Source: an uncultured Methylococcaceae bacterium (GTDB taxonomy: Bacteria > Pseudomonadota > Gammaproteobacteria > Methylococcales > Methylomonadaceae). Taken from it: 40,575 nt of DNA. The position numbers were made by a program, and so were the translations under genes. Positions 17,417 through 26,745 of this stretch are shown here, in pieces; the stretch's first letter is position 1, and the number at the start of each line of letters is the position of its first letter. The stretch spans positions 1 to 40,575 of the forward strand of contig CAJAVP010000072.1 in the NCBI GenBank assembly GCA_903945375.1, in the 5' to 3' direction. Under the pieces are notes generated by a model. The model was not told the DNA's origin and did not search any database. It worked only from the letters and a program-made list of their open reading frames with translations.

Positions 17417-18052
17417 ATGATTAAAAAAAGCAGCAACACTATTTGGCATCATGCCACCATTGCACGCGCCGATCGCGAAAAATTACATGGTCATCGCAGT
17501 GTTATTCTTTGGTTTACTGGCTTGTCGGGATCGGGCAAGTCCACTTTAGCTCATGCGGTAGAAGATTATTTGTACAATATTGGCATTTCAACGTTTGTAT
17601 TAGACGGCGATAACGTGCGTCATGGTCTTTGCAGCGACTTAAGCTTTAGCGATCATGATCGCGTGGAAAATATCCGACGTATTGGTGAATTGGCTAAGTT
17701 AATTATCGAAGCGGGCATTATCACCTTGACCGCATTTATATCACCGTTTAAATCGGATCGTAATGCCGCCAGAAATTTGGTGCCGCATGGCGACTTTTTA
17801 GAAATTTACTGTCAATGCCCGCTTGAAACCTGTGAGCAGCGCGATGTTAAGGGCTTGTATCAAAAAGCTCGTTCAGGTCAAATCCCTTTCTTTACTGGTA
17901 TAGACTCGCCTTATGAGGCCCCCGAAGACCCCGAGTTAGTAGTCAATACGCACGAGCAATCCTTAGACGAGAGTGTTGAGCGGGTGATTAATTTACTTAT
18001 TCAGCGTGGCGTGATTGATATCCCTGAACAGGGATCTGACAGCTTCTTATAG
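17417..18052 (+). CDS. cysC: Adenylyl-sulfate (APS) kinase
   Basis: CysC phosphorylates APS to PAPS with ATP, in sulfate assimilation or in making sulfonyl donors. It has 211 residues. Walker A is GLSGSGKS at 35-42, [12 protein letters not shown] follows near 60-71, and the phospho-accepting Ser109 lies in [10 protein letters not shown], the same number as in E. coli. [18 protein letters not shown] is the usual APS-binding C-terminal segment. It stands alone: no cysD or cysN (ATP sulfurylase) is adjacent, so the APS supply must come from elsewhere in the genome. Confidence 0.96.
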   Translation: MIKKSSNTIWHHATIARADREKLHGHRSVILWFTGLSGSGKSTLAHAVEDYLYNIGISTFVLDGDNVRHGLCSDLSFSDHDRVENIRRIGELAKLIIEAGIITLTAFISPFKSDRNAARNLVPHGDFLEIYCQCPLETCEQRDVKGLYQKARSGQIPFFTGIDSPYEAPEDPELVVNTHEQSLDESVERVINLLIQRGVIDIPEQGSDSFL

Positions 18053-18161
18053 CCGCAGTGCCACTAGATATACTTGGAAATTCAGATATTGGAACGCTAT
18101 ATCCTGTGGCAAAACAGGTTTTTGCGTAACATCGATTCATAATTTATTTGGAGTATTCACC

Positions 18162-18806
18162 ATGAAAAAGTCAGTCTATTTATTGTTATGGATCACTGGG
18201 CTGCTCGTTAGCTCGGTACTTTATGCGAAACCGGCGCAGGTCGTTGAAACGCGCCACGCCATAGACATCTCTATTGGTGGTATTGGCCCTGGTGTTGATG
18301 TCGTTGCTTATAAACAATTGCGACGCCTGATTGGCAATGCCGTGGCTAATAGCGTCATTGATAAGTTTGTGATTTATGGCTACGGACGCGAAGGTGGCTT
18401 TTTCGCCTGCGTTGAAGATAGGCCGAGCAATCAGCCGCCTAGTAAAGCGTTTGAAAAATTCGTCAAACAATTAAACAGCATTAAACCCGATCCTAGCACT
18501 TCGTTTTATAGTATTAGCCGTGTGCTGACATGCTCACCCTTAGCGATTCAACCCGACACCGTGCGTGTTGCTAAGTCTGATGGTAGTTTGCAATGTGAAA
18601 ACAACGGCATGAGCTTGGCTGATATGCAGCAACAGTTACGTGGCATTAACGTTTATGCGGCATCTAAAGAAAGCGATGGACTGATGAGACCCGCTGTGTG
18701 CGGCGGTGCTACCGGTATTTTTAATGTTTATGACATCGCCATTGCTGATTTACAACAGGCGCTTGATGGGGGCTTTGTCGAGTGGAGCACACTTGTCGTA
18801 CCTTAA
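18162..18806 (+). CDS. Exported protein of unknown function
   Basis: A 214-residue precursor with a clear Sec signal peptide (MKKSVYLLLWITGLLVSSVLYA, cleavage after residue 22). The mature part is a single domain of about 190 residues, with GGIGPGVDVVAYKQLRRLIG near the start and three later cysteines in the CVEDRPS, VLTCSP and LQCENNG segments, plus Cys in AVCGGATG. These could pair in the periplasm. I do not recognise the family. I chose the ATG at 18162 because TTTGGAG lies 8 bp upstream; a frame start at 18015 would overlap cysC and hide the signal peptide. Confidence 0.7.
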   Translation: MKKSVYLLLWITGLLVSSVLYAKPAQVVETRHAIDISIGGIGPGVDVVAYKQLRRLIGNAVANSVIDKFVIYGYGREGGFFACVEDRPSNQPPSKAFEKFVKQLNSIKPDPSTSFYSISRVLTCSPLAIQPDTVRVAKSDGSLQCENNGMSLADMQQQLRGINVYAASKESDGLMRPAVCGGATGIFNVYDIAIADLQQALDGGFVEWSTLVVP

Positions 18807-19045
18807 CGCCCCGCCATTGAAGGAAAAATATCGCTCAAACTCTCTTAACCAAAGCGGGAGCGCGAGCGGCTTTAGCCTAATAACCGTCGGTTTTGGGGTC
18901 GTCCAGCGAACGCTTATTTGGGTTTATCAGCGCTTCTGTTTTTAAAGCAATGTTTCCGTTTTTCAGCTTTGTGTGAATTGATTACACATTATTGCTTAAA
19001 AAAGATTAAAATGTGCGCCTTTGATTGCTACTTGGCACGTTGACT

Positions 19046-19801
19046 ATGACTTATTGTATTGCAGCTTCTATTAACGAAGGACTTATTTTGGTTTCTGATT
19101 CAAGAACCAATGCCGGTATTGATAACGTCAGCACACACGGCAAAATGCACGCTTTTGATACTACGCTTGATCGTAAGATCGTTCTGTTATGTGCCGGCAA
19201 CTTGGCAACGACACAAGCTGTTTTAGAGCAAATGCACCGCGATAAGATTAAAAACGCCAAAATCAATATTAATACGGTTGAGTGCTTGTCTGAAGCAGCG
19301 GATTATCTAGGTCATATCAGCGTTGAAAAACAGAAGCAACATCTCAATTCGCAAGGGCAATCAGCTTTCAATCCCTCCGCTACATTCATTATTGCCGGTC
19401 AAATTGGTGAAGAACCACACGGGGCTTATATGGTTTATGCGGAAGGCAATAGTATTACCAGTTCTGCCAACACGCCTTTTTTACAGATTGGTGAGAGCAA
19501 ATACGGCAAGCCTATTTTGGATCGCTTTCTAAAATTAGATACCTCAATCGACGAGGCTGCGCGTTGTTGCTTGGTGTCTATGGACTCGACCATTCGCAGT
19601 AACGCCAGCGTCGGTGCGCCAGTTGAAATGTTGATTTATCGGACGAATAGCTTCAAATTAGATGAGTATTATTGTTTTGACGATGACAACGACTATTTAC
19701 TGCAATTGCGTCGTAGTTGGGAGGGCAAGTTGCGCGAAGCGATTGCGGCATTGCCCTCTTTAAATAGGAACTCCATCCGAACGATGCGAGTTAATCTTTA
19801 A
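19046..19801 (+). CDS. Anbu, proteasome-type peptidase
   Basis: Anbu is a bacterial relative of the proteasome beta subunit and HslV, with an N-terminal Thr nucleophile exposed after Met removal. The 251-residue protein begins MTYCIAAS, so Thr2 is the nucleophile. SDSRTNAG near residue 18 and the Lys in HGKMHAF near 33 supply the rest of the active site. LQIGESKYGKPILDRFL and LVSMDSTIRSNASVGAP are Anbu hallmarks that HslV lacks. The ATG at 19046 is fixed by the need for Thr2; a TTG at 19025 would bury it. In many genomes Anbu sits with transglutaminase-like, alpha-E and ATP-grasp genes. None is adjacent here, and no HslU-type partner is seen. Confidence 0.93.
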   Translation: MTYCIAASINEGLILVSDSRTNAGIDNVSTHGKMHAFDTTLDRKIVLLCAGNLATTQAVLEQMHRDKIKNAKININTVECLSEAADYLGHISVEKQKQHLNSQGQSAFNPSATFIIAGQIGEEPHGAYMVYAEGNSITSSANTPFLQIGESKYGKPILDRFLKLDTSIDEAARCCLVSMDSTIRSNASVGAPVEMLIYRTNSFKLDEYYCFDDDNDYLLQLRRSWEGKLREAIAALPSLNRNSIRTMRVNL

Positions 19802-19823
19802 ATTCATTTTCAGGCTCATTTTC

Positions 19824-21776
19824 ATCAAACCTATCTCCTTCAGGTGTTTATCAAGCTTAGTTTGGCTGCTTATTGTTTTAGTTGCTGCGCCTGTTGATGT
19901 TTTTGCAGATAACTTGGCAGGACAAAGACAGCGCTTTTTACGCGCTGAAAAAATATTGACTCAAGCAGATAAAACAGAATTTTTAGCACTCAGTCAAACC
20001 TTGTTGGATTACCCGCTCTACCCTTATTTGCAGTTTCAATGGCTCAAAAACAATTTGCAGCTGAGTGATCAGGTGTTGGTGTTTTTGTCTCAATTTCAAG
20101 ACACGCGTTACGCCAAATTATTAAAATCTAAATGGCTGGTATATCTTGCTGAGCAAGGTCGTTGGCTTGAATTTATCCGTTATTATGAAGCCGATGGAAC
20201 GCAAGATTTAGAGTGCCAATATTATTGGGCTCAGTATCAAACAGCTCAACAAGCCCAGGCTTTACAAGCGGCTGAACGTTTGTGGTCTACGGGTGATGAC
20301 TTGCCTAATGCCTGTGACAGCTTATTACATGCGTTATCTCAATCACGTTATTTTACGCAAACTTTGGTTTGGCAGCGCTTTGAGCAGGCAGTTAAAAAAA
20401 ACAACCTTTCATTAGCGCAATCCGTGTACCGATTAATCACACCGGAAGGGCAAGCTAAAGCGGATTTTTGGCTTCATGTGCGTCATCAGCCGTTATGGGT
20501 TCAAAATCAAGAGCTTTGGCAGGAAAAAAACGAGAGTGCTCGACTATTTACTTACGCGGTGGGTTGGTTAGCAGAGAGTAACCTCAACTTGGCAATTTCG
20601 CTATGGGACGAGCAAAAGCAGGAGTTATGGGTTGACCCCAATACCGCTCAGGAATTAGAAAAAAAATTAGCACTCGCTCTCGCTGTTAAACGGGATAGCC
20701 GAGCGTATCTACGCTTAAGTCAACTGACATCCAGCGATAAACAAGAACGCGAATGGCGCGTTCGTGCCGCTTTGCTGGAACAAAACTGGTCACATGTTAA
20801 TGATGCAGTTAAAGGTTTGACCGTCGAGGAGCAGCAAGAGCCCGCATGGCAGTATTGGTTAGCTAGAAGCTTAGCAGCTATGGGGCGGTTCTCAGACGCG
20901 CAAGCGATTTATTTAAAATTAGCTATGGATCGAAGTCTTTATGGGTTTATGGCGGCAGATATTTTAAATCAACCTTATCAATTGGCAGATAAACCCGTGC
21001 CATTTGACCCATTAGAGCTGCAAGCTTTAACTGAGACCCCTGATTTTAAGGCCATTATGGAATTTAACGTGTTAAATCGGGTAGCCGAAGCGCATCGGCA
21101 ATGGTGGTATGCCATCGGTAAATTACCTAAGCCTCAAATTAGGCTTGCGGCAAAACTTGCTGAACAATGGCAGTGGGAGCAAATCGCTATTATCACACTG
21201 GTTAAGTCGGATTATTGGGACGATCTGTCACTACGCTTTCCGGTTCATCATTGGCCGGAGGTCATGGCGAATGCCGAACGACAACAGCTTGATCCGGCAG
21301 TCATTTTAGGTCTCATCCGTCAAGAAAGCCTGTTTGATCCTGCGGCTAAGTCGGCAGTGGGCGCAAGAGGTTTAATGCAGTTAATGCCAGCAACGGCACG
21401 GCAGTTGGCTCGTGAAATGAGTGGGGCGGCGTTATCCGATGCCAGCTTATTTCAGTCAGCAATCAATATTCGTTATGGCAGTTACTATTTAAAAAAATTA
21501 TTAAATCGCTTTCATGGTCATCTAGCTTTAGCAATTGCCGCTTATAATGCAGGACCACATCGGGTTCAGCAGTGGTTACCTATGGCGCAGGCATTCCCAG
21601 CAGATATTTGGATAGAAACCATGCCTTATAAAGAAACGAGAAAATATGTCATTGCTGTTTTTACTTACGCTATTATTTATAAGCAATTATTGCAATCAAA
21701 AGGTCTTTTAAGTGCGAATTTACAAGCGAGTCCATTAAAACTAAACAAACTATTGTCCGATGTGTCACCACTTTAA
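19824..21776 (+). CDS. slt: Soluble lytic murein transglycosylase (Slt70-like)
   Basis: Slt cleaves peptidoglycan glycan strands to 1,6-anhydro-muropeptides in the periplasm. The C-terminal SLT domain is clear: RQESLFDPAAKSAVGARGLM with the catalytic Glu, LMPATA, then AIAAYNAGPHRVQQWLP. Before it lies the long helical superhelix domain (about 400 residues) with many Trp- and Gln-rich helices. The first ordinary start, TTG at 19914, would begin just after a signal peptide. In frame upstream, codons from 19824 encode basic residues and LVWLLIVLVAAPVDVFA, a typical signal sequence, but no ATG, GTG or TTG precedes it. The start given (ATC at 19824) is a guess. Confidence 0.85.
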   Translation: MKPISFRCLSSLVWLLIVLVAAPVDVFADNLAGQRQRFLRAEKILTQADKTEFLALSQTLLDYPLYPYLQFQWLKNNLQLSDQVLVFLSQFQDTRYAKLLKSKWLVYLAEQGRWLEFIRYYEADGTQDLECQYYWAQYQTAQQAQALQAAERLWSTGDDLPNACDSLLHALSQSRYFTQTLVWQRFEQAVKKNNLSLAQSVYRLITPEGQAKADFWLHVRHQPLWVQNQELWQEKNESARLFTYAVGWLAESNLNLAISLWDEQKQELWVDPNTAQELEKKLALALAVKRDSRAYLRLSQLTSSDKQEREWRVRAALLEQNWSHVNDAVKGLTVEEQQEPAWQYWLARSLAAMGRFSDAQAIYLKLAMDRSLYGFMAADILNQPYQLADKPVPFDPLELQALTETPDFKAIMEFNVLNRVAEAHRQWWYAIGKLPKPQIRLAAKLAEQWQWEQIAIITLVKSDYWDDLSLRFPVHHWPEVMANAERQQLDPAVILGLIRQESLFDPAAKSAVGARGLMQLMPATARQLAREMSGAALSDASLFQSAINIRYGSYYLKKLLNRFHGHLALAIAAYNAGPHRVQQWLPMAQAFPADIWIETMPYKETRKYVIAVFTYAIIYKQLLQSKGLLSANLQASPLKLNKLLSDVSPL

Positions 21777-21856
21777 AAAATATGGCTGATTTTTAGAGGT
21801 TACTGTTAGATAATATGCGGTTCAATTAAAAAAATAATACAAGGTAAATATAGGGT

Positions 21857-22372
21857 ATGGAGAAACAGCATAGTTTTACACGTGAAGAATTATTAATGTC
21901 TGGTAGAGGTGAGCTTTATGGCCCTAAAAACGCTCAATTGCCACTTCCTAATATGTTAATGATGGATCGTATTACGCTGATTACCGATGAAGGTGGCTTA
22001 TTTGGTAAGGGCGAAATCATTGCTGAACTCGACATTACCCCTGACTTATGGTTTTTCGCCTGCCATTTTCAAGGTGATCCCGTGATGCCAGGCTGTCTGG
22101 GGCTGGATGCTATGTGGCAATTGGTTGGGTTTTATTTATGTTGGTTGGGCGGCCCAGGAAAAGGGCGAGCCTTGGGCGTGGGTGAAGTGAAATTTACCGG
22201 TCAAGTACTGCCAACGGCCAAGAAAGTCATTTATCGAATTAATTTAAAGCGCGTCATTATGCGTAAATTAGTCATGGGGATCGCGGATGCGACCATGGAA
22301 GTCGACGGCAAAGTTATTTATGAAGCGACTGATTTACGAGTTGGTTTATTTACATCTACAGAAGATTTCTAG
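21857..22372 (+). CDS. fabA: 3-hydroxydecanoyl-[ACP] dehydratase/isomerase
   Basis: FabA dehydrates 3-hydroxydecanoyl-ACP and isomerises the product to cis-3-decenoyl-ACP, the branch point to unsaturated fatty acids. The 171-residue hot-dog protein has [20 protein letters not shown], with the catalytic His and, further on, the Asp. The length matches E. coli (172). It is followed after 11 bp by fabB, the standard fabAB operon of gammaproteobacteria, so cotranscription is near certain. The cytosolic homodimer is well known for the family. Confidence 0.98.
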   Translation: MEKQHSFTREELLMSGRGELYGPKNAQLPLPNMLMMDRITLITDEGGLFGKGEIIAELDITPDLWFFACHFQGDPVMPGCLGLDAMWQLVGFYLCWLGGPGKGRALGVGEVKFTGQVLPTAKKVIYRINLKRVIMRKLVMGIADATMEVDGKVIYEATDLRVGLFTSTEDF

Positions 22373-22383
22373 GGGCTACGTTA

Positions 22384-23604
22384 ATGAAAAGAGTTGTGGT
22401 GACCGGTTTGGGCGTTGTGTCAAGCATCGGTAACACCCCCTCAGAGGTGATCGAATCTCTCCGAGAAGGGCGTTCAGGTATTGTGTTTGCTGAAGATTAT
22501 AAAGAGTTAGGCTTTCGTAGCCAGGTCAAAGGGGCGATTACTATCGACGTAGATGACTTTATTGATCGTAAGATCAAACGTTTTATGGGGGATGGCGCAG
22601 CCTTCAATTATATTGCCATGCAGCAAGCAATTAGTGATTCTGGCTTGGAAGCGTCTGATGTCTCACATATTAGAACGGGGCTCGTCATGGGCTCAGGCGG
22701 CCCTTCTACGTCTAATTTGGTAGAAGCGGCGGACATTTTACGAGAGCGTGGTGTTAAACAAGTTGGGCCTTATCGCGTCCCTAGAGCCATGTCGAGTACC
22801 AATACCGCCTGCTTAGCAACACCCTATAAAATCAAAGGGGTTAATTATTCAATCACCTCGGCTTGTGCAACCAGTGCTCATTGTATCGGTCACGCGATGG
22901 AGCTGATCCAAATGGGCAAGCAAGATATTGTCTTTGCCGGAGGTGGCGAGGAACTCCATTGGACAATGTCAGTATTATTCGACGCAATGGGTGCGATGTC
23001 GTCTAAATACAATGACACGCCAACGACCGCGTCGCGTCCTTATGACGCAACCCGTGATGGCTTTGTAATTTCAGGTGGCGGTGGCGTGTTAGTCATCGAA
23101 GAGTTGGAACATGCAAAAGCCCGTGGCGCTAAAATTTATGCCGAATTAGTGGGTTATGGCGCAACTTCCGATGGTTATGACATGGTTCAACCTTCAGGTG
23201 AAGGCGCGGTACGTTGTATGCAGCAAGCTATGGCAACAGTGCAAGGCCCAATTGATTACATCAATGCTCACGGAACGGCAACGCCAGTCGGTGACACAAA
23301 AGAATTGAGTGCCTTACAAACGGTATTTGCGGGTGAAAAAATGCCTTGGATCAGCTCAACTAAATCCTTAACCGGTCATGCCTTAGGGGCGGCAGGGGTT
23401 AACGAGTCCATCTATTCTTTACTCATGATGTCAGAAAACTTTTTAAGTGCATCTGCTAATATTCAGCATCTTGATCCTGCTGCCGAAGCTATGCCAATTG
23501 TGCGTGAACGCTTAGATAATGTGACCTTAAATACCATTATGTCTAATAGCTTCGGTTTTGGTGGAACAAATGCTACTTTGATTTTTCAGCGTTATCACGC
23601 TTAG
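22384..23604 (+). CDS. fabB: Beta-ketoacyl-ACP synthase I
   Basis: FabB elongates the cis-3-decenoyl-ACP made by FabA and other acyl chains by condensation with malonyl-ACP. The 406-residue thiolase-fold enzyme shows the active-site Cys in [16 protein letters not shown] (about residue 163) and the two His in [15 protein letters not shown] and [14 protein letters not shown]. The glycine-rich C-terminal [10 protein letters not shown] is also present. Its adjacency to fabA supports FabB rather than FabF. A hairpin 18 bp after the stop (23623-23644) probably ends the operon. Confidence 0.98.
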   Translation: MKRVVVTGLGVVSSIGNTPSEVIESLREGRSGIVFAEDYKELGFRSQVKGAITIDVDDFIDRKIKRFMGDGAAFNYIAMQQAISDSGLEASDVSHIRTGLVMGSGGPSTSNLVEAADILRERGVKQVGPYRVPRAMSSTNTACLATPYKIKGVNYSITSACATSAHCIGHAMELIQMGKQDIVFAGGGEELHWTMSVLFDAMGAMSSKYNDTPTTASRPYDATRDGFVISGGGGVLVIEELEHAKARGAKIYAELVGYGATSDGYDMVQPSGEGAVRCMQQAMATVQGPIDYINAHGTATPVGDTKELSALQTVFAGEKMPWISSTKSLTGHALGAAGVNESIYSLLMMSENFLSASANIQHLDPAAEAMPIVRERLDNVTLNTIMSNSFGFGGTNATLIFQRYHA

Positions 23605-23622
23605 TTTTACGATTGAGCGATA

Positions 23623-23644
23623 GGTGGCTGTTGGCTCAGCCACC
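23623..23644 (+). terminator. Hairpin behind fabAB
   Basis: GGTGGCTG (23623-23630) pairs with CAGCCACC (23637-23644), an 8-bp perfect stem with a 6-nt loop, followed by a short A-rich tract rather than a T-run. Termination is likely but not certain. Confidence 0.5.
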
Positions 23645-23725
23645 AAAAAGCGGTCTGATAACTCTCTATTCGGTTAGATTCTATTTAACCGCCTCTCTAT
23701 TCTTACATTTTAAGTCTTACTGACC

Positions 23726-24580
23726 ATGTCAGGAACAATACAAAAATCTCGAACCCAGTTTAATAAGTTACAGAAACGCTTGCGTCATTACGTCGGCGAT
23801 GCCATTGCCGATTACAAGATGATCGAAGAGGGCGACAAGCTTATGGTTTGTTTATCCGGCGGTAAAGATTCTTATACCTTGCTGGATATTCTTCTCAATT
23901 TACAAAAGACCGCTCCGGTCAATTTTGAGCTGGTTGCCGTCAACTTAGATCAGAAACAACCGGGGTTTCCTGAGCATGTTCTGCCTGAGTATCTCAGATC
24001 AATTGGCGTGCCTTTTCACATCATCGAAAAAGATACTTATAGCGTTGTTAAGCGGGTGATTCCCGAAGGACAAACAACGTGCAGCCTATGCTCACGGCTG
24101 CGACGCGGTACACTGTATGGTTATGCAGAAGAGATTGGCGCGAATAAAATCGCCTTAGGTCATCATCGTGATGATATTTTGGAGACCTTTTTTCTAAATA
24201 TCTTTTATGGTGGCAAACTCAAAGCTATGCCTCCTAAGCTACTGAGTGACGACAAAAAAAATATCGTCATCAGGCCGCTGGCTTATGTGCGGGAAAAAGA
24301 TATTGAGCGTTACAGCGCTTTTAGGGACTTCCCAATTATTCCCTGCAATCTATGCGGTTCTCAGGAAAATCTACAACGCAAGGCAATGAAAACCATGCTG
24401 AAAAGCTGGGATCGGCAATTTCCAGGGCGTTTGGAAACAATTTTTACCAGCCTTCAGAATGTTGCACCCTCGCAGTTGGCGGATACGCATTTGTTTGATT
24501 TTTCAGGCCTTAAGCTTGGAAGGCAAGTGGTTGAGGAAGCTATCTTTGATTCGGCAGGTTTGGATGTGTTAGCTCAATAA
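23726..24580 (+). CDS. ttcA: tRNA 2-thiocytidine(32) synthetase
   Basis: TtcA uses ATP and a [4Fe-4S] cluster to thiolate cytidine 32 in some tRNAs. The 284-residue protein has PP-loop SGGKDS at residues 44-49, the cluster cysteines in [12 protein letters not shown], and a third in [36 protein letters not shown] is the TtcA signature. The length is typical. It is separated from fabB by 121 bp with a hairpin between them, so it probably has its own promoter. Together with the MnmA-like protein it makes two PP-loop thiolation-type enzymes in this window. Confidence 0.96.
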   Translation: MSGTIQKSRTQFNKLQKRLRHYVGDAIADYKMIEEGDKLMVCLSGGKDSYTLLDILLNLQKTAPVNFELVAVNLDQKQPGFPEHVLPEYLRSIGVPFHIIEKDTYSVVKRVIPEGQTTCSLCSRLRRGTLYGYAEEIGANKIALGHHRDDILETFFLNIFYGGKLKAMPPKLLSDDKKNIVIRPLAYVREKDIERYSAFRDFPIIPCNLCGSQENLQRKAMKTMLKSWDRQFPGRLETIFTSLQNVAPSQLADTHLFDFSGLKLGRQVVEEAIFDSAGLDVLAQ

Positions 24581-24639
24581 GTTGTCACAGCAACGGAATG
24601 ATTGCGGCGTCGATCAGTCAGTTGGTACGTGGGTGTTCT

Positions 24640-24702
24640 AAGTTGATTAGCATTATGGATACGAGTGGGCGTTGCTCCCACTCGTGTTGAACAAATTTTG
24701 CT
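24640..24702. repeat. REP-like element, short form (long-form partner at 27336-27428)
   Basis: A flank resembling AAGTTGATTAGCATTATGG leads into a 9-bp stem, ACGAGTGGG (24661-24669) with CCCACTCGT (24677-24685), followed by a flank ending in ACAAATTTTGCT. The same flanks surround a larger hairpin at 27361-27407. It sits between ttcA and the convergent exported-protein gene, so it may also act as a two-way terminator. Confidence 0.7.
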
Positions 24703-24707
24703 CAGGT

Positions 24708-26294
24708 TTAATTACCACAAACCTTTGTGGTTGTTAATTGGCCATCACTGACGTTAAGCGTAATATTAGAGCTACTAATAACCCCTTTTTTAGTCAATGT
24801 CGCCGATTTAGGCGTCCAATTTAAATTTTCTGCCTTGACGGTCAAAGCGTTTTCAAGCATGTCAACTTCTTTGATAAAGTCACAATTAGCGACATCGCCA
24901 TTAGCATCGAGTTGTCCAGCTAACACATCTATATTCCCCGCCCCCCATGACATCGTAGAGCCAAATAGATTATAACCATTGCCTTGGCTGATTATTCCAC
25001 CCATATCCGTTTTGGTTCCGCCGAAGGTTTTTGTCCAAACGGGGCTTAAGTCTGCCGTAAATTGTCCGTATAGAATGTTGCTATTACCGGCGGTGCTGGG
25101 CGACATAAAGTCCATCGTCATCGTTTGTCCGCTTATTAAGTAGCTACTGTCGGTGTTTTTTGTGAAAAAAGCGGTATCATTTTGATAAGCCAAGGTTTTA
25201 GCAGAAATAACAGCGCCATCTGCGCTCAGCTTGATGACAGCAGGGTGTGTACTGGGCATGGGAATCGTCATACCCGGTAGCCCCGGCACAGCGATTTTAT
25301 CCGTCGTCATGAGCTGACTGGTGATAGTCAATGTGCCATCCGCATTTTCATCCACTGATGGGGCGATAAAACCTTGATCTGTACCCGCTGAGTAATTTTT
25401 TTCCCATAGCGCTTTTAAATTCGCATCCAGTTTTAACACAAAAATACTAGCTTTCGACGAGGTATTACTGACTTTGCTTGTGCCATACAGCACATAGTTA
25501 CCGCCAGCAATCGCTTTGATCGCCATGACTTCGTTCAGCCCCGTACCTGCGTATTCATTGAATGAACCGGACACTGGCTCGCCTGTTTTATTCAACAGAC
25601 CAATGAGAATTTTTTGATTGTTTGGGGTGGCATGGCTATTGGCAACCAAAATATAATTTTGCCCTTTGCTAAGAATGCTTCGCACGGAATCGACCGTGCT
25701 GTAATGGAAGACTTTGCTCCAGTTGGGGATTCCGTTTTTGGCATTAATATTGGCTAAAATCATATCGCTACCTTTACCAGTTTGTCCGGATGTGACGATT
25801 GAACCTAAGCCCCATAAAACGCCTTGATCGTCTTGCATAAAGCTAAGATGACTGGCGCCTTTTTTATAGACTTTACTGAATACGGGAGTGAGTTGACCTG
25901 ATACCGAATCAATATCAAAAAGGGCCAACACCGAATTTAGCGCAGAAGACGTTGTTTGTCGTGTATCGCCTTGTAACAAAATACGATGGTCTGAGGTTTG
26001 ACTCAAGTAGAAATGGTCATAATTGCCGGTCGTGATTTGTTTTGTCCATTCTGGGTCGCCATTGCTATCTAACTTGGAAAGTAAGCTGAGTGACTTGGTA
26101 TTTTTGTTTAATGACGACGTTGACAGAGACAAAAAATAGCCGTCTGTTGCAGCGGGTGTAACGATACCTATGTCCATATTGCTAGTGCCGTAAGCTTTTA
26201 TCCAATCGGCTTGAGCAGAACTGCCTAGACATAAAGCTAGGACTAAGGCTAATTTAGAAAATGGGATATTACGATAAGTATTGTTCATAGTCAT
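24708..26294 (-). CDS. Large exported protein with propeller-like repeats, function unknown
   Basis: A 528-residue precursor. The signal peptide is FSKLALVLALCLGSSAQA, cleaved near residue 29. The mature part starts DWIKAYGTSNMDIG and repeats a blade-like pattern several times. Examples are DPEWTKQITTGN, IPNWSKVFHYST, KALWEKNYSAG and PVWTKTFGGTK, each a Trp followed by Lys, next to a segment such as GSDMILANINAKNG or SSKASIFVLKLDAN. This suggests a beta-propeller of about 6-8 blades, as in PQQ- or delta-60-type repeat proteins. The C-terminus (from about residue 475) is a separate small domain with two Cys. Two start Met (residues 1 and 3) are possible. I cannot name a function. Confidence 0.7.
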   Translation of the reverse strand: MTMNNTYRNIPFSKLALVLALCLGSSAQADWIKAYGTSNMDIGIVTPAATDGYFLSLSTSSLNKNTKSLSLLSKLDSNGDPEWTKQITTGNYDHFYLSQTSDHRILLQGDTRQTTSSALNSVLALFDIDSVSGQLTPVFSKVYKKGASHLSFMQDDQGVLWGLGSIVTSGQTGKGSDMILANINAKNGIPNWSKVFHYSTVDSVRSILSKGQNYILVANSHATPNNQKILIGLLNKTGEPVSGSFNEYAGTGLNEVMAIKAIAGGNYVLYGTSKVSNTSSKASIFVLKLDANLKALWEKNYSAGTDQGFIAPSVDENADGTLTITSQLMTTDKIAVPGLPGMTIPMPSTHPAVIKLSADGAVISAKTLAYQNDTAFFTKNTDSSYLISGQTMTMDFMSPSTAGNSNILYGQFTADLSPVWTKTFGGTKTDMGGIISQGNGYNLFGSTMSWGAGNIDVLAGQLDANGDVANCDFIKEVDMLENALTVKAENLNWTPKSATLTKKGVISSSNITLNVSDGQLTTTKVCGN

Positions 26295-26745
26295 ACAACC
26301 TCTTGTTGGTTATGGGGTAAACTTAAAATATGTTTAAAAATCAGAAATAGAGACTCACGAGATACGATTGCGGTAGAGATACACCTCCAAAGTGAGCGTT
26401 TTAAAGTGGTTCATATGGTCGTGGGGGACGTGATTTTTTGCAATGGAAATATTACCTAGTCACACCAGTGTTTTAACCTATGACACACAGAGGAATTGTA
26501 GGCGACATACTTGCTCAATCGGAATGTCACGTTAAAATGACAGTCTAGGCTTTAAATCGAGAAGGCTTAGAATAAGGCTTTTGTTATATTTGATTAGACT
26601 ATTCGATGTTATCAAGCTATAAGCTTAAACCCATAATAAAAAAAATCGCCATCCCAGTCCAGTGCATCTTAATGATACGGGTGTTGCCAACAACATCGTG
26701 TGTAGGATGGCTGTTGTTAAAAATAAGATATTTAAAGAGATTGAC
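26295..26745. other. Divergent intergenic region, 451 bp
   Basis: This lies between the two divergent exported-protein genes and should hold both promoters. I see no strong sigma-70 pair, no hairpin of note and no further gene. Frames running into the NlpE-like gene from 26662 lack family features. Confidence 0.5.

Noticed and set aside
18849-18877. Possible third copy of the GTGGGAGCGG REP-like element
   Set aside because: Only 13 bp (AGCGGCTTTAGCC) match and no hairpin forms, so it is at most a fragment.
26662-26745. Upstream start for the NlpE-like gene
   Set aside because: It would place 28 residues before the signal peptide. The ATG at 26746 has a ribosome-binding site.
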